From the NCBI GenBank assembly GCA_947097635.1, contig CAMURW010000041.1, forward strand, positions 1 through 9,303: a stretch of 9,303 bases of DNA. Direction: 5' to 3'. Source of the DNA: an uncultured Bacteroidales bacterium. Its GTDB lineage: Bacteria > Bacteroidota > Bacteroidia > Bacteroidales > P3. The position numbers were made by a program, and so were the translations under genes. This document shows positions 1 to 6,721 of the stretch, piece after piece (position 1 is the stretch's first letter; every line of letters begins with the position of its first letter). The notes beneath the pieces are model-generated. The model was not told the origin of the DNA. It was given only the letters and a program-made list of their open reading frames with translations, and ran no database searches.

Positions 1-294
1 GTCAAGCCGCTGGATACGAAACTATTGGACGAGGTGTTCTTCCGTTATCGTTATATTATCACCATAGAAGACGGCGTACTGGCCGGCGGCTTCGGCAGCG
101 CAGTGCTGGAATACTACGAGAAGGTGAAGGCGGATGCGGGAAGCGTGACATCGGGATTCCGCGACATAGAATTCGTACGTATGGGCATACCAGACCATTT
201 CGTCACCCACGGTTCCGTGTCACAGCTGCAGAAAGACTGTGGCATCGACGCGGCTTCCGTGTTTCAGGTGGCTAAGCGGATGCTCAATGTATAG
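1..294 (+). CDS. dxs: 1-deoxy-D-xylulose-5-phosphate synthase, C-terminal fragment
   Basis: The reading frame is open from base 1 and ends with TAG at 292-294, so this is the last 97 residues of a gene that begins outside the window. DXS condenses pyruvate and glyceraldehyde 3-phosphate with thiamine diphosphate to make DXP, the entry point of the MEP isoprenoid pathway and a precursor of thiamine and, in some bacteria, pyridoxal phosphate. The fragment matches the C-terminal transketolase-like domain: the stretch IEDGVLAGGFGSAVLEY is the conserved '(E)DG...GGFGSAV' segment, and GIPDHFVTHGS near the end is the typical DXS terminal motif. It converges on the pyridoxal kinase gene with only 8 bases between the two stop codons, and I see no hairpin terminator between them. 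Identity is secure; the rest of the enzyme (about 530 residues) is outside the window. Confidence 0.93.
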   Translation, partial: VKPLDTKLLDEVFFRYRYIITIEDGVLAGGFGSAVLEYYEKVKADAGSVTSGFRDIEFVRMGIPDHFVTHGSVSQLQKDCGIDAASVFQVAKRMLNV

Positions 295-302
295 TGGACG
301 TG

Positions 303-1124
303 TTATCTCTTCTTGTCTAGAATGCTGAGATAGAGTTCAAGGGGTATGCCGCGCTTGATGTCATCGGCATCTTTGTTCAGGTCTATCAGTTCGTACACTA
401 CATCCATGGCTATGCGTGTGCTGTCCGGCAGAGGAAGCCCCTTTAGGAAATTGCCTATCAGTACAGCACTGAAGATGTCGCCAGTGCCGGGAAACTGAAT
501 GGGTATTTCCTCATAAGGCAGTGTGAAGTACGACTTGGTGGAAACGTTGTATCCCGTGACACAATGCTCCCCGTTCACTGTTGCGGAGGTAATCACAACG
601 CTCTTTGTGCCTATTTTGCGCAACTTGTCTACCAGCCTACGTGCTTCTTCCATGGATAACCCTTCGGTGCTGTAAGGGGTGTCCGTGAGGTAACAGGCTT
701 CCGTGTAGTTGGGAAAGATAAGGTCGGCCACACTCACCATTTCCCTCATGCTCTGTATGGTGCTGGGAGTAACACCGTTGTACAGCCTGCCGCTATCCGC
801 CATGATGGGGTCCACGAAGATGGGAGTGCCTTGGCGGGCTTGCTCTTTGCACCAGCTGCTGATAAGTTGTGCCTGCTTTTCGCTGGCGATGAAACCCGTG
901 GAGATAGCGTCGAACTTGAAGCCCAACTTTTTCCACACGGGGAACACTCCACGAATATATTCTGTGGTGTCTAGGATGTTGAAGAGGCCGTAGTCCAGAT
1001 TGTTGCTTACCAGTGCGGTTGGAAGATTATAGGTGATATGCCCCATATAGGACAGGACGGGTAGCATGGCGGCAGTGGCCACTTTGCTGTAGCCGGCAAC
1101 GTCGTTGATGAGAAGTATTTGCAT
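303..1124 (-). CDS. pyridoxal/pyridoxamine kinase (PdxK/PdxY family)
   Basis: A 273-residue protein of the ribokinase-like superfamily that phosphorylates the 5' hydroxyl of B6 vitamers (pyridoxal, pyridoxamine, pyridoxine) with ATP in the cytosol, a salvage step towards pyridoxal phosphate. Visible motifs are an N-terminal strand and substrate region (QILLINDVAGYSKVATAAML), DPIMADSGRLY at 105-115 matching the family's 'DPVMGD.G.LY', NYTEA at 139-143, and the anion-hole/catalytic motif FPGTGD at 211-216, whose Asp216 would be the general base. The length is usual for COG2240 kinases. The start at ATG 1122-1124 gives a standard first beta strand. It is the last gene of the probable minus-strand operon, 49 bases after the elbB stop. 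Annotation elsewhere alternates between pyridoxal and pyridoxamine kinase. Substrate preference cannot be read from the sequence, and hydroxymethylpyrimidine kinase (ThiD) is the main, less likely, alternative. Confidence 0.88.
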   Translation of the reverse strand: MQILLINDVAGYSKVATAAMLPVLSYMGHITYNLPTALVSNNLDYGLFNILDTTEYIRGVFPVWKKLGFKFDAISTGFIASEKQAQLISSWCKEQARQGTPIFVDPIMADSGRLYNGVTPSTIQSMREMVSVADLIFPNYTEACYLTDTPYSTEGLSMEEARRLVDKLRKIGTKSVVITSATVNGEHCVTGYNVSTKSYFTLPYEEIPIQFPGTGDIFSAVLIGNFLKGLPLPDSTRIAMDVVYELIDLNKDADDIKRGIPLELYLSILDKKR

Positions 1125-1173
1125 ATTTTTACTAAATTTGCGAGAGAAGATATATCAGTCAGGAAGGCATCTG

Positions 1174-1830
1174 TCATTTCTCTTCCAGCATACGAGTGAG
1201 TTCCTCCACCATGTTGTCGGCTCCTTCGAATATCTCGCTGATGCGGCTGGCAGCCATGTAGGCGGGGGTAGTGATGACGCGGTTCTTGTCGTCTATGCAA
1301 ACATCGGTAGGCTGGCAGGTCATAGTGCGAGCGCCCATTGCCTGTGCTGCGCGGCTGGCATCGTTCACGCCACCTAGGGTCAGTGTCACTCCATAACGTC
1401 CCAGCACTTTCGCCAGTATCATCGGCGCTATGCACATCGCCAAGACTGGTTTCCCCGCCTTGTAGTTCCTCAAGATTGCATCTTCCACCGCAGCCATCAC
1501 CTGCATACTCTTGCCCTTGAAAGCGTAGGTGGATAAATTGCGAGCAGCTCCCATGCCGCCAGGTAGTGCTAAGGCATCGTAGTCGGCAACTTGATACTGT
1601 GACAAGTCCTGTATGTCGCCGCGCGCTATGCGGGCTGCTTCACCGAAGAGGTCGCGGATTTCGCCGGTCTCGTTGCCGTCCAGATAACTCACCACGCGGA
1701 TGTTGCCCTGTGGTGCAAAACATTGGTATCCGATATTGCGTCGGTCCAGTGCCAGCATTAATGAGAGGGTCTCTTGCAGCTCGCTGCCGTCACGATTGCC
1801 GCAGCCGGATAGTATTATTGCTATATTCAT
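1174..1830 (-). CDS. elbB: ElbB-type class I glutamine amidotransferase-like (DJ-1/PfpI) protein
   Basis: A 218-residue protein matching ElbB (ES1 family), a cytosolic member of the DJ-1/PfpI superfamily. E. coli ElbB was linked to early isoprenoid biosynthesis and has reported glyoxalase activity; the physiological substrate is unsettled. The N-terminus IAIILSGCGNRDGSELQE is the family signature (G-C-G...DG.E..E). DALALPGGMGAARNLS at 85-100 is the GG turn, AMCIAP at 131-136 contains the presumed nucleophile elbow with Cys133, and ITTPAYM at 186-192 is another ElbB-conserved segment. The length is normal for the family and there is no sign of damage. The ATG at 1828-1830 starts 38 bases after the stop of the coiled-coil gene, and the kinase follows 49 bases downstream, which fits cotranscription. 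Confidence 0.92.
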   Translation of the reverse strand: MNIAIILSGCGNRDGSELQETLSLMLALDRRNIGYQCFAPQGNIRVVSYLDGNETGEIRDLFGEAARIARGDIQDLSQYQVADYDALALPGGMGAARNLSTYAFKGKSMQVMAAVEDAILRNYKAGKPVLAMCIAPMILAKVLGRYGVTLTLGGVNDASRAAQAMGARTMTCQPTDVCIDDKNRVITTPAYMAASRISEIFEGADNMVEELTRMLEEK

Positions 1831-1868
1831 AATAGTGTGTATTAGGTTAGGTTCATGTCATTAATATA

Positions 1869-3662
1869 TTATAGATTCATTATCAGCCTTACCTCTTCGG
1901 CGTTCCTCACTCCTTTTAGGCGACGATTGTAGTCCATGCGTTCCTCACTCTGAATCACATTGATAAATTTGTCTTGCAGTTTCAGTTGGCGATCTTGATA
2001 TGTGATGTATTCGTCGAGGTCTGCCTCGCTGGTGATAATGAACTCCTGCTTCATTTTGTTTCTAAGGATGGTGTAGGCGTGTACGATGCCGGGGTTGTTT
2101 TTTTTCCAGGCTTTTAGGCGTTTGATGTTGCCGTCGATGTCTTGTTGCTTGGCGGCGGCGAGTAGCACTTTTTCCTGTATTCGGATGTAGTCTTTCATGG
2201 ACTGTATGAACAGTTCTCCACGTGCCACTGTGCTGAAGTCGGGCTTCATCTGCGTGACGCTTTTGATGAGTTTGTAGCCTCTCTTGACTTCCATGGGTAG
2301 GTAGCTGCCTTCCAGTATTTTGTCCTCCTGTGCCGTTATCAGCTGTCGCAGCCCGAGAATGCGAAGGTAGGTATCCTGCAGCACTTCGAAGTCGTATAGC
2401 GTCTTGTCGAAAAAGGCGGCACCTTCCTGCGTGGTGAAAGAAGGCGAGAAATCGTAGTTCTGCAACAGCTCCTTGTATGCACTCGAGAGGTCGCTGTATT
2501 CGCGACTTTTCTGACATTCCGTCAGCACATCGCGGCTGTGCATATCAATGCTGTCCATGTGCTGCATCACCTGCAGGTATTTCTCCTGCACGGAAAGGAA
2601 CTCCTGTAACTTGCCGATGAAGCGTTCGCCCTCTTTTCGGGTGGTGAAAGCGGGTTCCATATCCACCATGTCAAGTGCGGCCTTATAGGATGTTATCACT
2701 TGTTTGTGGCGCTTAGCGGCAAGCAGTACTTTGCGTCCTCCATCGGCTATGCTGTCGCACAGTTCAATGACGTGGATGTAGGACTGCTGTACAGCCAGTA
2801 TGTCTCTGAGCTGCTGTACGTAATCGTAGTATTGCCTGATGCTGTTGAAATGGATAGGCACATCCACGTCGCGGAACGTTCGGATGTAGCTTTTGCCTAT
2901 TGCTTTGTGGTTGGTGGCACAACGTTGGCGTATGGTGTTGGTGAAAGCCTGTATGCGACGTTCGTAGCTGTTCTCGCCCAGCAGGCTGTCGATGATATTG
3001 CGTTGCAGTGACTTCAGTTCTCTCAGCTGACCCAATTGCTGTGTGCTGGCTTCCTGGATGCTGAGGTCGTACTTATTGTAGATGGACAGGTAACTGTAGT
3101 ACAGGTCCTTCATGCGGCTGATCTGGGTCTTGTCGCGTTGTCTGGTGTCGTCGGTGAGCTTGTCCATCTGATGGTGCAGCCCGTCAATTTCTTCTTTCAG
3201 TACTGTCAGGCTGTCGTTTCTAACCTTTTGTTCGGCAACGGCCTTGGTTCGTGCCTCGGCTTCGGCTTTCCGTATTTCCTGCAGCATGCGTTGCTTCACC
3301 ATCTTGTCGTAGTAGGCGCTTTTGCGCAGCAATACCTCGCTGAAGTTGCTGAGTTTGGAAGCGTAGGATTTGTAGTCTCGGATGGCGATAGTGCTGTCCA
3401 GCCATAGCAGGTTGTCGTGGATGGGATAGGCGTTGCGCAGCGAGCTGAGCATGTGCTGTACTTTGGTGTCCAGCATGAAGCACTGTACGCTGAGATTGCT
3501 GTAACTGGTGTCTGGTAGTGAGGCAAGCCATTGGTTGAGGCGTGCAGTGTCGTCCACCAACGTGCTGTCTATACCATAGCTGCTGGCTATAGTAGAACAA
3601 GGTAGCACAGTCTGTGACTGCACTACCCTTAGCGGCCATGCTATGCATGCCCATAACAACAA
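1869..3662 (-). CDS. exported coiled-coil protein with ~70-residue repeats, unknown function
   Basis: I do not recognise a characterised family. The frame encodes 597 residues from a TTG at 3660-3662 and has no ATG near its start. The first residues (LLLWACIAWPLRVVQSQ) look like the hydrophobic core and cleavage region of a signal peptide, so the product is probably exported to the periplasm or cell surface. Residues about 115-235 are rich in Lys, Glu, Gln and Arg with heptad-like spacing (for example KAEAEARTKAVAEQKVR) and should form coiled coil. Residues 268-597 contain five copies of a helical repeat of about 70 residues (listed separately). The only upstream in-frame stop is at 3699-3701. 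Codons between it and the TTG read KKTHKSLYI, which would supply the missing basic n-region, so initiation at a non-ATG codon such as ACG 3681-3683 is possible. The PurF-like stop lies 28 bases upstream, suggesting translational coupling. Confidence 0.72.
   Translation of the reverse strand: MLLWACIAWPLRVVQSQTVLPCSTIASSYGIDSTLVDDTARLNQWLASLPDTSYSNLSVQCFMLDTKVQHMLSSLRNAYPIHDNLLWLDSTIAIRDYKSYASKLSNFSEVLLRKSAYYDKMVKQRMLQEIRKAEAEARTKAVAEQKVRNDSLTVLKEEIDGLHHQMDKLTDDTRQRDKTQISRMKDLYYSYLSIYNKYDLSIQEASTQQLGQLRELKSLQRNIIDSLLGENSYERRIQAFTNTIRQRCATNHKAIGKSYIRTFRDVDVPIHFNSIRQYYDYVQQLRDILAVQQSYIHVIELCDSIADGGRKVLLAAKRHKQVITSYKAALDMVDMEPAFTTRKEGERFIGKLQEFLSVQEKYLQVMQHMDSIDMHSRDVLTECQKSREYSDLSSAYKELLQNYDFSPSFTTQEGAAFFDKTLYDFEVLQDTYLRILGLRQLITAQEDKILEGSYLPMEVKRGYKLIKSVTQMKPDFSTVARGELFIQSMKDYIRIQEKVLLAAAKQQDIDGNIKRLKAWKKNNPGIVHAYTILRNKMKQEFIITSEADLDEYITYQDRQLKLQDKFINVIQSEERMDYNRRLKGVRNAEEVRLIMNL
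1872..2861 (-). repeat. five ~70-residue protein repeats in the exported coiled-coil protein
   Basis: Within residues 268-597 the same pattern recurs at about 268-336, 337-407, 408-474, 475-543 and a shorter last copy 543-597. Each copy opens with a segment like 'F-(S/T)-T-x(3)-G-x(2)-F-x(4)-x-F/Y' (AFTTRKEGERFI, SFTTQEGAAFF, DFSTVARGELFI). An amphipathic stretch 'L/I-x-VQ-(E/D)-K/T-Y/F-L/I-x-V/I' follows (VQEKYLQVM, LQDTYLRIL, IQEKVLLAA, LQDKFINVI, VQQSYIHVI). The second half of each copy, with basic helices, is more variable. The DNA is not a simple tandem repeat, so the copies are old. I infer helical hairpin modules; no named repeat family is assigned. Confidence 0.7.
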
Positions 3663-3690
3663 TATGTATAGGGATTTGTGCGTTTTTTTG

Positions 3691-5130
3691 TTATAGCTTT
3701 ATTTCCAACTGCTTTTTGAGGTCTTCGATGGTGTAGCTGCTGCCGTCGAAGCAGTGGGTGCACATCTTTGCCTGGGGCAGTCCGATGGCATCGCAGACGG
3801 TTTGTAGGCTGTTGAATTTCAGCGTATCCACACCCAGGTGTTTGCGTATCATCTCAACCATGTCGGCATATTGCTTGGTGGTGACATCCTGATATGCCTC
3901 CACGTTTCTCACGCAGCCGCCTTCCAGTTCCTCTATGCAGCGACGGGCAATGAGTTCCATGTCCGTCTTGCTGGCGCTGAAGTTGAGAAAAGTGCAACCA
4001 TGGGTAAGAGGGGGACAGCTGATGCGGATGTGGACGTGCTTTACGCCAGTGTCGTAGAGCATCTTCACATTGTCGCGCAGCTGTGTGCCGCGCACTATGC
4101 TGTCGTCGCAGAACACCACATCCTTGCCGTCTAATATTTCGTGGTTGGCGATGAGTTTCATCTTGGCCACCAGGTTGCGTGCCTCTTGGTTTACTGGCAT
4201 AAAGCTACGGCTCCACGTGGGTGTGTACTTTAGCACGCCGCGTTTGTAGGGTATTCCTTTTCCACTGGCATAGCCCAGTGCCATACCTATGCCACTGTCG
4301 GGGATGGCACTGACAAAGTCGGCGTTCACGTCGTCCTGCTGGCCCATAGCGTGTCCCAGCTTATATCTCACTTCTTCGGCGTTTATGCCTTCGTAGTCCA
4401 CGCATGGATAGCCGTAGTATATCCATAGGAAGCTGCAAATCTGCATCTTGTCGTTGGTGGCTATCAGCTGCTCTAGTCCTTCGTGCTTGATGTAGATGGC
4501 TTCACCGGGGCCCACGAATCGCACGGTGTTGTAGTCCAGGTTCAGATAGCTGTGGCTCTCGCTGGCAACGGCGTAGTCCGTGCCGCGGCGTCCTATCACC
4601 AGTGGTGTGCGACCCAGATAGTCGCGTGCTGCAATGATGCCGTCGGGTGTCAGTATCAGCATGGTGATGCTGCCTTTTACGTGCTGGTAAACATTTTGTA
4701 TGCCGTCGGCGAAGGTCTTTCCTTGTGTGACCAGCATGGCTACCAGCTCAGTGGGGTTGGTGCCGCCCATGGAAAGCTCGGTAAATTGCTGGTTGCGGTC
4801 CATGCACATCTGTTCCAGCTCCTCCATGTTGTTAATTTTGCCCACGGTGACGACGGCGAAACGTCCCAGATGGCTGTTGACGACGATGGGCTGAGGGTCG
4901 GTGTCGCTGATAACCCCGATGCCCACAGTGCCTTTCATTTCCGGCACGTCGACGGCAAACTTCGTGCGGAAGTAGCTGTTATCGATGTTGTGAATGTTGA
5001 GATGGATGCGTCCACCTTCGAAGGTGCTGAGACCCGCACGCCGCGTTCCTAGATGCGAGTGATAGTCGGTTCCGTAGAAAAGATCGGTGCAGCATTGCCC
5101 TTTCGAGACGACTCCAAATAAACCGCTCAT
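3691..5130 (-). CDS. PurF-like amidophosphoribosyltransferase paralog with degenerate glutaminase site
   Basis: A 479-residue relative of PurF, the enzyme that makes phosphoribosylamine from PRPP and glutamine. The phosphoribosyltransferase half looks intact: IPDSGIGMALGYASGKGIPY (276-295) and the PRPP-binding loop VFCDDSIVRGT (339-349). The four cysteines equivalent to the Fe-S ligands of B. subtilis PurF appear present: Cys232 in CSFLWIYY, Cys379 in THGC, and Cys457/Cys460 in CTHCFDG. The N-terminal Ntn glutaminase half keeps the fold pattern but lacks key residues. The protein starts MSGLFG rather than MCG, so the catalytic Cys is Ser; the 'GH.RY.T' substrate-binding motif reads GVISDTDPQP (72-81); the oxyanion 'NG' segment reads VGKINN (96-101). 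From memory, Bacteroidota and Firmicutes carry a paralog starting MGG or similar besides true PurF. It may use free ammonia or have another role. It is probably the first gene of a four-gene operon. Confidence 0.85.
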   Translation of the reverse strand: MSGLFGVVSKGQCCTDLFYGTDYHSHLGTRRAGLSTFEGGRIHLNIHNIDNSYFRTKFAVDVPEMKGTVGIGVISDTDPQPIVVNSHLGRFAVVTVGKINNMEELEQMCMDRNQQFTELSMGGTNPTELVAMLVTQGKTFADGIQNVYQHVKGSITMLILTPDGIIAARDYLGRTPLVIGRRGTDYAVASESHSYLNLDYNTVRFVGPGEAIYIKHEGLEQLIATNDKMQICSFLWIYYGYPCVDYEGINAEEVRYKLGHAMGQQDDVNADFVSAIPDSGIGMALGYASGKGIPYKRGVLKYTPTWSRSFMPVNQEARNLVAKMKLIANHEILDGKDVVFCDDSIVRGTQLRDNVKMLYDTGVKHVHIRISCPPLTHGCTFLNFSASKTDMELIARRCIEELEGGCVRNVEAYQDVTTKQYADMVEMIRKHLGVDTLKFNSLQTVCDAIGLPQAKMCTHCFDGSSYTIEDLKKQLEIKL

Positions 5131-5184
5131 GATTGAGATGATAAAATTATATATTCAAATAGAGAGTCAGCATCAAATAAAAAG

Positions 5185-5192
5185 CAAAGATA
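5185..5192 (-). promoter_or_regulatory. putative -7 element (TATCTTTG) for the PurF-like operon
   Basis: Read on the minus strand this is TATCTTTG, an exact match to the Bacteroidota TAnnTTTG -7 element, about 55 bases upstream of the PurF-like ATG. A clear TTTG at -33 is not seen: the expected position, near 5213-5217, is a T-rich TTTCT. With no other good element nearby, this is the best promoter candidate for the four-gene minus-strand block. Confidence 0.5.
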
Positions 5193-5222
5193 GCAAAAAA
5201 GAGCGAAGTGCGAGAAAAAAGT

Positions 5223-5267
5223 TGATAAACTTATCAGCTGGATTTTAGTTGTTGTGCTGATAATCAG
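5223..5267. promoter_or_regulatory. cluster of TGATAA-type dyads upstream of the PurF-like promoter
   Basis: Three overlapping symmetries occupy this stretch. TGATAA-AC-TTATCA at 5223-5236 is a perfect 6-bp dyad. CTGAT-A-ATCAG at 5257-5267 is a perfect 5-bp dyad with one central base. TTATCAGC (5231-5238) and GCTGATAA (5256-5263) are perfect 8-bp inverted copies separated by 17 bases. It lies between the end of the extended mtaB frame (5301) and the -7 element at 5185, where an activator or repressor of the PurF-like operon could bind. It could instead be a weak mtaB terminator, but no T-run follows the stem in the transcribed direction. Regulator unknown. Confidence 0.35.
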
Positions 5268-5300
5268 TATGATAGTTCCTTTAAAAAAGTGCGGTCGTTG

Positions 5301-6587
5301 TTATTGAGAGAGGGCAGAAGTGCAGGAAAAAAGGTCGTTGGGAGCCGTTTTCGAAAGAAATACCTCTTCTATTGTGTTCACTTTGTTTGGATCGTAAGGG
5401 CAGGCCACGCGGAGATAGTTGCCAGTGAAACCGAGCATATTGCCCTCTTTCACGTCACTCTCCCATAGCACTTGTTGACGTGTGCCGGCCTGTTGTTAGT
5501 AGAAAGCTTGTTTTTTGCACTCGCTGATGTTGTGCATCACTTCGCTGCGATGCCGCCTCACTTCCGTGGATACGCGTTCTTTGAAGGTGAGAGCCAGGGT
5601 GTGTGGGCGTTCGCTATAGGTGAAAACGTGAAGGTAGGAGAGGGGTAGCGACTCTATGAACTGGCAGGTTTGGCGAAACTCGTCGTCGCCCTCGCCATAA
5701 AATCCCACCATAAGGTCTGCCGCTATGCAGCAGTCGGGCATTAGGCGCTTGATGGTCGCAAGTTTGTCGGCAAAGAACTGTGTAGTATAACGTCGGTGCA
5801 TCATTTTCAGCACTTTGTCGCTGCCTGCTTGCAGGGGCACATGAAAGTGGTGAACGAAATGGCGGCTGTGTGCCACGAAGTCTATTATTTCGTCTGTCAG
5901 TAGATTGGGTTCTATGCTGCTGATGCGAAAGCGTTCTATATTGGGCAACTGGTCTAACTGCAACAGCAGGTCTATGAGATGCTCTCCGTGCTGCTGTCCG
6001 AAGGTGCCCGTATTTACTCCCGTTAATATTACCTCCTTGGCTCCGCTGTCGGCAATCTCCCGTGCTACCGTCATGGTGTCCTGAATGTTGGCGCTGCGGC
6101 TGCGTCCTCGTGCGCGAGGTATGGCGCAGTAGGTGCAGAAGTAGTCGCAGCCGTCCTGTATCTTGAAGAACGTTCGTGTGCGGTCTCCTATGGAGTAGGA
6201 GAGGTCGAAGGAAGTGAGGGGGGCGAGGTGTTTTTGCGATTTCTGTGAGGATGGTCTTGCCACAATTTGCAAAAGGCGGTGCTTGTCGTTGTTGCCTACA
6301 ATGTATGTGACGCCCGGGATATTGGCAATCTGCTCGGCGCTGTTTTGCGCGAAGCAACCCACCACGGCTACTTCGGCGTGTGGATTCTGTGTAATGGCCT
6401 GACGAATGGCGTTGCGGCATTTCTTTTCGGCAACAGCGGTAACAGTGCAAGTGTTTATTACGTAAAGGTCGGCATGCTGATGAAAGTCTACAACTTGGTA
6501 TCCTGCTTCCAGAAACTGGTGCACTATGGCGCTGGTCTCTGCGAAGTTCAGCTTGCAGCCTAGGGTGTGAGTAGCTATAGTTGGCAT
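5301..6587 (-). pseudogene. mtaB: MtaB, tRNA t6A37 methylthiotransferase, interrupted by in-frame TAA before the TRAM domain
   Basis: MtaB is a radical-SAM enzyme that converts t6A37 to ms2t6A37 in tRNAs reading ANN codons. From ATG 6585-6587 the protein shows the N-terminal methylthiotransferase domain (THTLGCKLNFAET, INTCTV, VVGCFAQ: Cys11, Cys47, Cys78). The radical-SAM motif CDYFCTYC follows (Cys147, 151, 154), then LTGVNTGTFG and the VPLQAGSDKVLKMMHRRY stretch typical of the family. TAA at 5496-5498 ends the frame after KKQAFY, at codon 364. Beyond it the same frame continues for 64 codons (QQAGTRQQVLWESDV, then GNMLGFTGNYLRVACPY, then IEEVF) to TAA 5301-5303. That stretch is a recognisable TRAM-domain tail and restores a normal 428-codon length. 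One base change in the stop, for example CAA or GAA to TAA, explains this. A longer start at 6632 would lie upstream of the apparent promoter, so the ATG at 6587 is preferred. Truncated but active protein is possible; TRAM loss should weaken tRNA binding. Confidence 0.85.
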
Positions 6588-6619
6588 CGGTGTACTTCGG
6601 TTTTCTTCACAAAGAAATG

Positions 6620-6649
6620 CAAAGATACACACTTTTCTCCGACTGCAAG
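6620..6649 (-). promoter_or_regulatory. primary sigma factor promoter for mtaB
   Basis: On the minus strand the sequence reads CTTGCAG, then 15 bases, then TATCTTTG (6620-6627). The -7 box fits TAnnTTTG exactly, and TTG at the -33 position sits about 18 bases upstream of it. Transcription would start near 6613, leaving a leader of about 26 bases before ATG 6587. This also argues against using the upstream ATG at 6630-6632. The same layout and 19 identical bases recur in front of the tRNA gene. Confidence 0.6.
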
Positions 6650-6672
6650 AAAAAAAGTTCTTCTTTGTAACA

Positions 6673-6701
6673 TTTGTGGCATTCGGGCAATAATATTCTT
6701 G
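6673..6701 (+). promoter_or_regulatory. weak candidate promoter for the plus-strand exported protein gene
   Basis: TTTG at 6673-6676 and TATTCTTG at 6694-6701 resemble the Bacteroidota -33 and -7 elements, but the -7 box has one mismatch and the 17-base gap is slightly short. It lies 20 bases before the preferred ATG at 6722. Position makes it plausible; the match is only moderate. Confidence 0.3.
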
Positions 6702-6721
6702 TACTCGACGTTGTTGTTGCC

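Noticed and set aside
3220..3654. Alternative minus-strand frame with ATG start overlapping the 5' part of the coiled-coil gene
   Set aside because: It is a shifted frame of the long gene with low-complexity composition and no signal peptide or family resemblance.
6588..6632. Longer MtaB start (ATG 6630-6632) adding 15 residues
   Set aside because: The extra codons lie over the TATCTTTG promoter element, and the family normally starts just before the T-L-G-C-K motif.
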